This document shows, piece by piece, positions 44,401-56,400 of a stretch of DNA of 64,000 nt. The position numbers were made by a program, and so were the translations under genes. Source of the stretch: Hippasteria phrygiana (lineage: Eukaryota; Echinodermata; Asteroidea; Valvatida; Goniasteridae). The stretch spans positions 186,001-250,000 of the forward strand of contig JAZGUH010000946.1 of NCBI GenBank assembly GCA_037893225.1. Reading direction: 5' to 3'. Positions within the stretch are counted from its first letter, which is position 1. Every line of letters starts with the position of its first letter. The notes under the pieces are model-generated. The model saw nothing but the letters and a program-made list of their open reading frames with translations, did no database searches and had not been told where the DNA came from.

Positions 44401-47400
44401 CCTGTGATGGTTGTGTTTGATTATCCCATGTGCGCTTAACTTGCAGCTGGGACTGTACAATGTACTCCTCAGGGAACTTGGGTTGAAGGACTGATTAATA
44501 GGCCTGATGAGTAGGGGTAATAATGTAGTGCCTTGAGCAATACATGTATGATCATAGTGGGTATGTGTGCTTTACAAATCTACATTATTTTTATTATTAT
44601 AAAACTGGCAAAACAGACTAGGGTCCGGACATTATTTGCGCCCTGGTTCCAGTCCAGACTTGACCCTGGATTCTAGCATACTTTCTGAATGTCTTAATGG
44701 TCTCAGACATACGTCTATGCAGACTCGGCCAAATCCAGACTTGCCGAATCCAGGCATGAATCCAAGACAATCATGTGTACTTTCTAACCAAGAAGCTAGT
44801 CAAGTCCAGACTGGAGCTCACTGTTTTTAAGTTTTGAACTCTAAGTAAAACTTTTCATCACCTTGAAAAACAAGGTGGTTCTCGAACCACGCGTCTCGCC
44901 TGCGTAAACGTTAATCATGTTCTCTGCACATTTTGACACCTCAATCGGCACAATAGCACAATGACCAATTTTACAAATACAGCTTCTTTTACAACCTGAC
45001 CTCACATGACCTTTGACTTGAGTACTTGACCTTTGACACGACCATCATATAAAGGTTACAATAGGGCATGCATGACCCAAGTTTGATTCCAATTGGACTT
45101 CCACTTTTCAAATGAGACAAGTTGGACAATTCCAGCCTATTTTAGAATTTGACAGCAAATGACCTTTGACCTCAGTACCCGACCTTTGACCCCAGTACCC
45201 GACCTTTGACCCCAGTACCCGACCTTTGACCCCAGTACCCGACCTTTGACCCCAGTACCCGACCTTTGACACAAGCATTATATAAAGGTTGCACTATTGA
45301 ATGCATGACCCAAGTTTGATTGGAATTGGACTTCAAATTTGCGTATAAGACCAATTTGTCGAAACTTTAACCAAAATGACACACACGGACTATGTACGGA
45401 CTACATGTACACGTTTGTACAGAAATTGTGATTGCATAGTCAATTTCTTTGGTATCTATGGAAGATTTATCCTCTGAAGATTCATCTGGACCCAGGAAAA
45501 CTTAGGATGGTGGGGTTGGCAACCTAAAATGCAGCCAACCCCACCACCTCTGTTTTAACCCTTTTACGCCTTGTATTGGGTGACTTCCATTAAAACAAAA
45601 TAATAAAAAAATAAAAAATAAACTGCATGTGTGAAAACAAGCTAAACTGGGAATTAGCTAGAAAAGATATTTTTGCCCTTTCCTGACGTCGTCTATGAAG
45701 CATCGTATGCTCAGTGCTTTCCGAGAACCTGTGAGAAAAAAATATCAACGGCTTAATCTGTCAGGACTCGAACCCAGGACCTCCTGCTTACCAGTGCAGA
45801 CATCTTAACCACTCCACCACCAAGCTGGCCGATTCGAATCCAATAATGGCAATGGTTACTGTGTTATCAGTATGTTATCAGCCCCTGGGCCTATAGCAGT
45901 CAGCCGCCAGGTGGGACAGAGAATAAACGGGAGAAAAACTGAAACAACTGTCCGTCTAACCTGCCTGCCTTCCCCCCATCCCACCCCACAAGGTTGACAG
46001 TCGATTGCCCTGCTGCATGCCTGTTTCCCCGCACCAGCTTCACCAGCCTTTTCAGCCCCCTCTACATTTAATAAAGAAAATAATCAAGATTATTTGGTCA
46101 TGGCCAGAAATAAATTTCTTGAACCCTAACAGTCCCAAATTCTTCAATTTTAATATGATTTTGCATGCACCCTAGGAGGTTAGGGTTAAATATTTATAAT
46201 CTTTAGCCCTTCAAGAAAAGTATTCTTTCCAAGTGGTTCTTTGTCGATGCATTATCCAATAAAGAAAAAAGTTCTCATTTTCAGAAAATTTTTCTTGACT
46301 GCAGATCAGATCAGATCAGATCAGATCAGAAAATATTTCGTTTTAAGAAATAATTGTTTTGCATCCAAGAAAATATTTTTTAATATAAGAAATTACAACT
46401 GACAGTTTCAGATCTTTTTTCTTGATTTAAGAACGGCGCTTTCTTGTGTCACTCCCTAGAAAATTTCACAAGAGAACATTTCTAGCTTTTTTTTCTTCTT
46501 AATTTTAGAAATCCTATTAGAAATAAAATCTCCAATGATAAAATTGTTAAAGCAACAACACAACAAAATTCTTAAGTTTTTCTTTAAATGAGAAATGAGA
46601 AATTCTTGATTCAAGAAATCCAGAAAAAACATTGATTTAGGTCTTCTTGTGTCACTCCCTAGAAAAAAAAAAAAAACTTGTTTTAAGTTCTTTAAAAAAA
46701 AAAAAAAAAAATTGTTGGCAGCGTACATTTAGCAGGGTTCTTATTTTCAGCTGTGTTGCATTCTGTTGCATTTGGCAAGGTGCTTAGAGAAGACCTCGTG
46801 GGGTGGTAAGGTATAAGCTTTGATACTGACCAACGCATTCACTCCCTGCAAGGTCAACCAGCTGCAGCTTGGTCTTGACGACCCCGAGGGGCTGACTGGA
46901 GGGGAAGAAGACCGGGGTGCTGCTGGCCGACTTAATCTGGAGCGGGGACAGGCTGCCCCCCTGGGTCAGAGACTGTAAGGCAATAGCTGGGATGGACAGG
47001 TTGCGCCGCATGCTCTTGGCTGGAAAACTTCCTGTGATAACGAGAAACAATAAGGTAGAGAAAAATTAATGAATGAGTCCCCCTGGAGATTGAAAAAAAA
47101 TAGAACAATTAAACAATTGAAAGGTAATATACAACATTTGCAAACATATAAAAAAATATATATAAAAAAATTAATATATTTTGAAATATTTTACCTGACT
47201 AAATAAAAGTCTAAAACATCCTGTGAAATCATGGCAACTGGTGTGCTGTCATTTTCAGAAAAAGTGTAATTTGTGTATCAATTTTCAAATACTGTCCCCT
47301 ATTTACCAACTTTAGTTTGTCCACATTTTGTTTGGCAATCGGTTACACATCCGTGAAACGGGTGCATCAACAAGCCAGGCAATCTAGTTCCCTGACCTGA

Positions 47401-50400
47401 TAATTCCCATTTTGTCTGCTGTAGGGTCAGGGAACCAGACTACAAGAACAGCAATTTGTTTTCTCTTTGTTTTCCCATTATCTATGCACACAAAACTTTA
47501 AACAGTAGATGTATTTGCTATAAAATACTAACCCCCGAATCAATTCATTTCTAAAAATTACAGCAAAAGCAAATGTATACTACTGCGTTTTACAAAAACA
47601 TTTCCTATTTTTGTTTTTTAATAACTTTAAAATTACTGCATGAAAAGTCTTTGAGTATAATGGTGCAAATTTGATTACATAATCATCGTTAGTTATTACG
47701 CAATTGGCTATTTTCCAAAGAGGACTCTTTTGCCATGGACATTCTGTGGGCAGAGTTCCTTTCAGGATTGTTTTTTATTTACATAATTTTTCTTTCCGGT
47801 TGGGTTGATTTAGATACCCTGTTCTAAATATAAATGGAAATCAATAAGACCTGTAGGTTTACACCCACATTCCTGTCATGTTGATATTCATCAGGATGTC
47901 AAATTGAGTGATATATCAAAATAAAGACCCAGATATGCTCTTTCAAAAGTCCAAAAGTGTCCTAAAGACTCATTTTGTATGATCTTAAAACTTGTTCCAA
48001 ATACCAAAACTTCAGCCCATTGCCGCCTTAAATGCACACTCACCTGGGGAAGGTAGTTCGGGTACCGGTGAGGCACTCCTTGACACGTTGGGCGTGGTGG
48101 TCGGTACTCCCTGGGGGTACGTGTACACCGTCAGGGTGACGATGAGGTGGGATCGGCTAGAGTGGGCGTGGACCAGCGTGGCATCCTCGTGACGATGCAG
48201 CACCCCATACTGCACCAGCTCCACAATCTCGGCAGCATTTTCCACTTGTCTGCGATAGTAATCAAACCAAGGAATACATACAGATTACAATTTACCTCCA
48301 CATTTGAGATAGGGCTGTACATGTGCATCCAAACCATATAACCGAGTACCCAACCACTCATGTCCAGAACTGGTTCCAGATTATGGAATCGAGTACCCTT
48401 AACCGAATTAACAATTACTTAGTAATTTCTCAGACAATGAATAAGAAAGTTTTTAAATGTCATTTGTGAGGAATTTTCAAGATGAAAACCAGAGTAAATG
48501 ATTAACATCTCCGATGCTTGTGAAAATGCAGTTTACACCGTAAAGCTATAGAGCTCACTGTACATACATGTACTTGCATCTTGATTGGTACACCGATGTG
48601 GTAGTATTAATGTGTGGACCTTTATGAACAATATGAAGAGCAATTCCCAAGATCTATTTTTTGGAATTGTCTTTCTTAAAACCCTCCTATGCAAACATAC
48701 ATTCTGAGCCATGTTGTTGTATGGGTCAAAATCAGTCAAGGTGATTGTTTTTGACCCTCCTGCCATAGTACAAAACCACATGTAATCTGATCATGTCTGT
48801 GTAAAAGTATAGCAGGGGAGGTGGAAGGAAATTTTGACTGATTTTGACCTTTTAAATAGTAGGAGGGTTTGGGTACCCGATTACACACGTTTCTATTTAA
48901 TAGGGTACCCGATTCCCATACTACGTGTAAATGCACACCCCAAATTGAGTATCTACAGTTTTAGAATCCAGTGTTTGCAAGCCTTCCTGCCAACTGATAG
49001 GAAAACACCATTGGCTCATCAGTGGAAGAGCAAGTAGCACACTACCGAAGTTAACCCATTGGGCAGGGTATTTTGCGGGAGACGTCGGGGTGTTGCAGCG
49101 GTTCTGCCAGCCAAATCGAACCGCTACAATGTGTTTGTGCAGTCAAGCATGACATACACAATAATCCAACAATAGATTGAAACTGCACAAACAGCGGCCA
49201 GTGGCGTCATCCGGCCTAGTGAAACTGGTTCTTTTTGCGCCCTATGGCGTCATCCGTGTGCAAGGGGTTAAGCAATGCTGACAGCAGGCAGTACATGGAT
49301 GGGAAACCACACCACATGTATTTCTTGCATTACATGTACATGCCTGGCAATAATCAGTGCATTTGTCTGGGGCATGACGGGCCCTTATTCATCTCACATA
49401 CGTCCTTTAGATGGGACGTTAAGCTGGAGATCCCGTGTGCTGTATCGGATCAGTGCATGTTAAAGAACACAGAGCACCCGTCCTGAAACAGTAGGGCTAG
49501 AAGAGCCAACGCAGGAGAACTCTAGACCAGTCTCGAGTCCCATTTTTCATGGAATCAAACTCGCATAGTCGGGACTCTAGGGTCTGACCTTTGTGTGAGG
49601 GATGGTATCTCCATGGAACCGTCGTCGCATGTTCGCAGGTTCAGCTTAACCACCGCTGCGTCAGGCTCTAAGAGGTCTCGGATGTCGTTGTTGTAGATCT
49701 CGACGACGGATACCTCGATGCTGTGACTGTTGGCTGGCTTCTCTTCAATCAACCTGCAAAAATACAACTTTTTTTTGTTTACTTAACCCCTTGGGCACGG
49801 TATTTTATGGGAGACGTCAGGGGTGTTGCAGCGGTTCTGGCAGCCAAATCGAACCGCGACAATGTGTTTGTGCAGTCAAGCATGACATAAACAATAATCC
49901 AACAATGGATTGAAACTGCACAAACGGCGTCCAGTGGCGTCATCCGGCCTGGTGACACTGTTTTGTTGCGCCCTATGGCGTCATCCGTACGCAAGGGGTT
50001 AATATGGTAACGCCTACTGAACTGTCCGAGTTTGGTCAAGTAACGAATATTGTAACAACACCCACTGTTGGTAACATTTTTCAAATTCAATGACAAATTA
50101 ACACACGTCAGTATTAGTGCGGTGGCCTTCAGGGGAAAAAACACTATTGCAATTTTCAGGATGACGAAACTCGGGAATTTGGGTGATGAATTTGAATAGC
50201 TTGCAGGGCTGTTCATTTAGTATTTGATTATTTGAAACTGGGTTTGACCGAAAATTCAAATATTCGATACTCACCTATCACATTTTTCACGCATCAGCTG
50301 CAACTGCATGACGCGCCAGTAAAAAGTTGCACGCAAAGCAGGCCGGTGTTTTACGTGCGGCGATCAATATTATGCACAGTCCGATCGACATTTTTTGAAT

Positions 50401-53400
50401 GCACCTGTTGTATGATCATAACCGGTACATACGTATAACATTCTGATAACAAGAAACCAAACTCCAGCCTGTGTTTTTACAGTAATTATTTTATTATTTC
50501 ATAATACAATGGCGCAACTTTTCACGCATTTCAATGCACTGCGTCTAATACAGAGCGGATCAAAAATCCATAGTTTCACTAAAAATGACATCTACGTACT
50601 TGAACATTTCTACGGCCGCTCGTGGTACGACGCCGTCCAATGCGTGTATCTCCAGTTCATCATCCGTCTCCCTGTGCAGGTCCGTGTAGTTATCACCGAG
50701 CATGGTGAAAGTCTTGCCACTACCCGTCTGGCCATACGCCATGATGCAGACATTGTACCTAAAGGAATAGTACAAACCACAAAAAAATCTGTTCACACCA
50801 CTTTACGTACAGTGATTCGTGAAACAAGGCAATCAATTACACATATGACACTGAAAGTTCCTTTTACCAAAAAAAGAATGCTACGCCACACAAGTTTCGC
50901 TGTGAGTGGTGCCAGTATATGGAATAATCTGCCTGAACAATTGAGAACAATGAACTCCTCAGGTACATTTAAATCAGAGCTACGTAAAGCCATCCATCAG
51001 TGATCTGCCATTTGCACAGATCTGCTGAGTTATAAACTTGATTGTCATGGTAACTTGGAGCCCGATGGGAATTTCCCCTTGTTTTTTTCCCCGAAAGGAG
51101 TTTTTCCCATAAAGGGTAAATCAGCAATATGCCGACTGGAGAGTTGAAAACTTAACCATAAATAAATTTATTTGTGTAAATATTTGTGTATACATGTAGG
51201 TAAATATTCATTATTCCTTAATAATGTGTGCAGGGACCCAATGGAAACCAGCTTTAAACTGTTTGGGCACACCCTGGGCAAAGAAATGTAAACAAATGAA
51301 TAAGTAAAGTATAAGCCCCACCACCCTTACAAGTGAATATTTCATACAAATTAATATGCCCTTTAATAATGAATTTGTGGGAGTGTGTGGTCTAATGGTT
51401 AGTATTTGTGACTCATGATCAGAGGATCATGGGTTCGATTCCCGCTACTGGCCATATGTTGTGTCCTTGGGCAAGCCACTTCATCCCCACTTGCTTCTCT
51501 CCACCCAGGAATATAAATGGGTACCGGCATTAGCTGGGGAGTAACCTGCGATGGACGAGCATCCCATCCAGGGGGGATAGAAATATTCTCAGTCGTTTCA
51601 TGCTACAGAAACCGAAGATAAACGCCGGCCTGATGGGCCACATAGGCTCGTGATGACAGACTTTGCTTGCTTGCTTGCTTTAATAATTATACATTGTAAT
51701 AGGTTACTTCTATGAATGGATTTTGTTCACTCCGTTTCTCATTTAAAAGTCAATAACCATTTTTGAAATTATTATACAATAACCATCAGTTATGAAAAAA
51801 AATGGAGGAGGGTATAAAAAAAGAGCGTGTAAAGTGCAACTCTGAGCTGAAGAATAAAACCAGTTTCAGTCAAGGCGACAACCACTTTTAGATCTGTATT
51901 ACTTGGTCACCATGTTTAATTCTGACCTTCCATACATATATACATGTAAATCCAATAAAATGTTAGTAACAAAAAAATCAGTTGCACATTTACCCATCAA
52001 GAAGCGATGTAAGCAACGGCTGGACTTCCTCAAAGACATCAGCCTGAGTATCCTGAAGCGAGTAAACACTGCAAAACAAGACAAACACATACAGATTTTT
52101 GTAAATTTAGTTTTGTTTTTAATGCAAAAACTTGTGCCAGTTCAAAACCACCACTGGGTAAATTACATCAAACTTAGTGCTTCTCCCTGTAACTCATCTG
52201 TCCAGGCTGGAAACCTAGCTCCCCCAACATAACTACAACCTCAAAGCCAACATATCCCCCTTCCAAAAATTGAAAATCGAAAATCGAAAATTAACCAAGT
52301 TAAGCCAAGCTAAGTGCAAAGCCAAGCCAAGCCACACAAGTGTGTAAACACCTTCAATCGGGACCTCCTATATTGTCCTATTGTTTAAACTTAAACTTTT
52401 TGGCAAGGACCCTCATTGGTTTTGTACACGACTTTTAAACGGGGACCCTTAACCGGGGACCCTATTGTCCTATATTGTTAAATGTCTCCCTGAATGCCAT
52501 GCCATGCCATGCCAAGCCGAGCCGAGCCGAGCCGAGCCGAGCCGAGCCGAGCCGAGCCGAGCCGAGCCGAGCCGAGCCGAGCCGAGCCGAGCCGAGCCGA
52601 GCCGAGCCGAGCCGAGCCGAGCCAGCCCAAAGAATTTCTGAAAAAATGCCAGGCTCTTTTTTCATACAAGGATGTCACTCCTTATCTCTGACCGAGGTCA
52701 CTGTAACATTCTGTTTATTGCCGCATCCCAACAGGAGGCAATCAAGCGGACTACAACCATTCATGATGCTTACTGTTCAAATTCATAGACTTTGTTGGAG
52801 GCCCCCGTTCCGGGCTTGTTGTACTTAACAGCCAGGTTTTCCTGGACAAGAAAACAAAAAAGACAGTCTGAGAACATATCAACATTGAGGGTCATCATAA
52901 TAAGCCACAGAACTGTTGGGCTGTTAAAACTTCTTGGGGCAATTCAGCAGTTAGTATGTGATGCTGCATGTACATTGCTGATTGCCGTTTGTGGTCCTTA
53001 AGTTTTACTGACTTCAGGCTTTCAAGCAGCCTCAGACCCGGGGGAAAGTAGGAGAATAGTATGATCAAAATTTCAAACATGAGGACAAAATTTGAACTTT
53101 GGAGAGAAAAAAATCTGGATAAAAGTAGGACTTTTGCAGACTTTCAGGAGTATTTTTTGTTGATACTTACACATTGTCTACAGCATCACAAGCCTCATTT
53201 GGCATGCTCTGTACTCACAACACTTGTAGCTCAATCCTCAACTAAGCTCTTGGAAGTAGAGTTGCAGTACTCCTGCACCCTAGCCCTTTATTGCGTGATT
53301 TTCATATGACAGTGTGTAACACACCATTAGGAAGAATACTCAATGAGATTTCACTTTCCGAGTTGTGGGACAAGAAGTAGGAAAAATAGGAACTTTGAGG

Positions 53401-56400
53401 AAAAGTAAAAGCAAGGTAAAAAGAAAGAAAGTAGGAAGCCCGTGACATCGCTCTTAGTATTAAAATCTTCATAAATACCTTTTAGTGCAGACTCTGTGGG
53501 TGTTGCAAGTAACAGGAATTATAAAATGACTTGTTTTTTTCCTTTCTCTGGAAATAAAAACTTTGATTAAGTTTTATACGGGTCTTCATTCTTTCTCTAA
53601 ATAGGTACACTTCATATACTCACGTCGTCAATTACGTGAACCACCTGGTCACTAGTTGTTCCTGGTCCGGTATCTCGTGACATGATGGGGCGTGACCTGC
53701 AGTGCACCCGGATGTTACCACGGAGTTCCTTTTTCAACGAAGCAAAAGACTAAATTAAAATGCATTCCCACAAAAAAAGGTAACAAAATTGCCGTTCTTT
53801 TTGGATATTAAAATGTATTCCTCCTTTCAGATGTTCGCGTCTACCTGGCTGCACAGGGAGAACAGCTTGCCATCTCACACCTCACAGAAATATAAATTAG
53901 CATTCTTGACCCTAACCTTTCCAAAATCAACCAAAACCCTCTTTGCCAAATGGAGGAATTTTGAGGATTAAGGGTCTTTGGAAGTTGAAGCATCGGAGGA
54001 TTTTGCAGGATTGAGGACATTTGAGGATTTAGCCTCCGGAGGAAAATGGAGGATCCAGGTCATCAAGGCCAATCTGATGCTGGATTGATTTTGGAGGATC
54101 GAGGTTTAACTGGGGTGTTTATCCAAAATCCACTGGAGGATTTTGCAGGATTCAAGCAGTGGTCCCTAGCAACAAATATTGGAGGATTTTGGAATCGGAG
54201 GATATTGGAGGATTCAGGTTACACTTACACGTTGGAAAAATGATGTAGGGAGTCGGGGTTAATGCCAAAATGCACTACTGTCCTAAGAAAATCTATATGT
54301 AATTACTTCAGCAAAAGTTGCAAAACCAAAGCAAAAATTGCTTAACATGGACGTGAATAATTTCCTCTCCTTCCAAATCCACCACTCCTGAAAAAAGAAA
54401 CCAAACAAGTTATGGGTTTTTAGTTTTAAAAAATGAACAATGCGAGAAACTGTTGTTTTGCACACCATTAGGCCTAATAGTTTTTCGGGCATTCTGGAAC
54501 CAGCAGTGAAATGGTGCTATCACCATCGGATAATGTCCTACCCCACTTCCCCTACCCCACTTTCCACTTCCCCCTACCCCGCTTCCCCCTACCCCGCTTC
54601 CCCCTACCCCGCTTCCCCCTACCCCGCTTCCCCCTACCCCGCTTCCACCTACCCCACTTCCACCTACCCCGCTCCCCCTACCCCGCTCCCCCTACCCCGC
54701 TTCCCCCTACCCCGCCTCCCCCTACCCCGCTTCCCACTTCCCCCTACCCCGCTTCCCACTTCCCCCTACCCCGCTTCCCACTTCCCCCTATCCCGCTTCC
54801 CCCTATCCCGCTTCCCCCTACCCCGCTTCCCCCTACCCCGCTTCCCCCTACCCCGCTTCCCCCTACCCCGCTTCCCCCTACCCCGCTTCCCCCTACCCCG
54901 CTTCCCCCTACCCCGCTTCCCCCTACCCCGCTTCCCCCTACCCCGCTTCCCCCTACCCCGCTTCCCCCTACCCCGCCTCCCCCTACCCCGCTTCCCACTT
55001 CCCCCTACCCCGCTTCCCACTTCCCCCTATCCCGCTTCCCCCTATCCCGCTTCCCCCTACCCCGCTTCCCCCTACCCCGCTTCCCCCTACCCCGCTTCCC
55101 CCTACCCCGCTTCCCCCTACCCCGCTTCCCCCTACCCCGCTTCCCCCTACCCCGCTTCCCCCTACCCCGCTTCCCCCTACCCCGCTTCCCCCTACCCCGC
55201 TTCCCCCTACCCCGCTTCCCCCTACCCCGCTTCCCCCTACCCCGCTTCCCCCTACCCCGCTTCCCCCTACCCCGCTTCCCCCTACCCCGCTTCCCCCTAC
55301 CCCGCTTCCCCCTACCCCGCTTCCCCCTACCCCGCTTCCCCCTACCCCGCTTCCCCCTACCCCACTTTCCGCTTCCACCTACCCCGCTTCCCCCTACCTC
55401 GCTTCCCCCTACCCCACTTCCCCCTACCCCGCTTCCCCCTACCCCGCTTCCCCCTACCCCGCTTCCCCCTACCCCGCTTTCCCCTACCCCGCTTCCACCT
55501 ACCCCTTACCCTGCTTCCCCCTACCTCGCTTCCCCCTACCTCGCTTCCCCCTACCCCGCTTCCCCCTACCCCGCTTCCCCCTACCCCGCTTCCACCTACC
55601 CCGCTTCCCCCTACCCCGCTTCCCCCTACCCCGCTTCCCCCTACCCCGCTTCCCCCTACCCCGCTTCCCCCTACCCCGCTTCCCCCTACCCCGCTTCCCC
55701 CTACCCCGCTTCCCCCTACCCCGCTTCCCCCTACCCCGCTTCCCCCTACCCCGCTTCCCCCTACCCCGCTTCCCCCTACCCCGCTTCCCCCTACCCCGCT
55801 TCCCCCTACCCCGCTTCCCCCTACCCCGCTTCCCCCCTACCTCGCTTCCCCCTACCCCGCTTCCACCTACCCCGCTTCCCCCTACCTCGCTTCCCCCTAC
55901 CTCGCTTCCCCCTAACCCGCACCCCGCTTCCCCCTACCCCGCTTTCCCCTACCCCGCTTTCCCTGTTTTTATGTTTTTTGGGGGCAAAAGTTCAACTGTT
56001 TTTTATGTTTTTGGAATCCGTCCCCAAGGAAAAAAAAATGCTGCTCTTGATTTGGCTATGTTTTGGAAAATTTCAGCAGAACTGTTGTGTCCTCTCAATG
56101 ATACAGAACACTGCATTCCACCCAAACAGTTGACAACTGTGGCGCTGGAAAGTACATGTAGCAAGAATAGAAGAACCACATCGAACTCACCACTAGGGTG
56201 TTGTGTAGTTCCTTCCGTCTCTTCTTCTCTTTAGTATACCGCTGGTCGGCTGACTTGACTTCCTCCTCAAGCTCATACAACCGTTCTCTCAAATCTGAAT
56301 ATAGAAAAACACAAACAATTTCATTTTTTAAATTCTTAAAATAATAAATAGATAAATAAATAAATAAATAAATTAAATGATGCTACACACAGCCAAACCT

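Noticed and set aside
44982..45360. Duplicate of a coding region
   Set aside because: The duplicated blocks contain stops in all frames and no protein similarity. Treated as a non-coding duplication.
45757..45832. True tRNA gene on the minus strand
   Set aside because: No convincing acceptor stem; the anticodon loop is not clear. Kept as a SINE fragment.
54440..56133. Very long open frames (491 and 540 aa) of PYPAS/FPLPR/PTPLP repeats
   Set aside because: They exist only because the 15-bp repeat unit is divisible by 3 and lacks stops. All frames show it, and the array lies inside a kinesin intron on the other strand.
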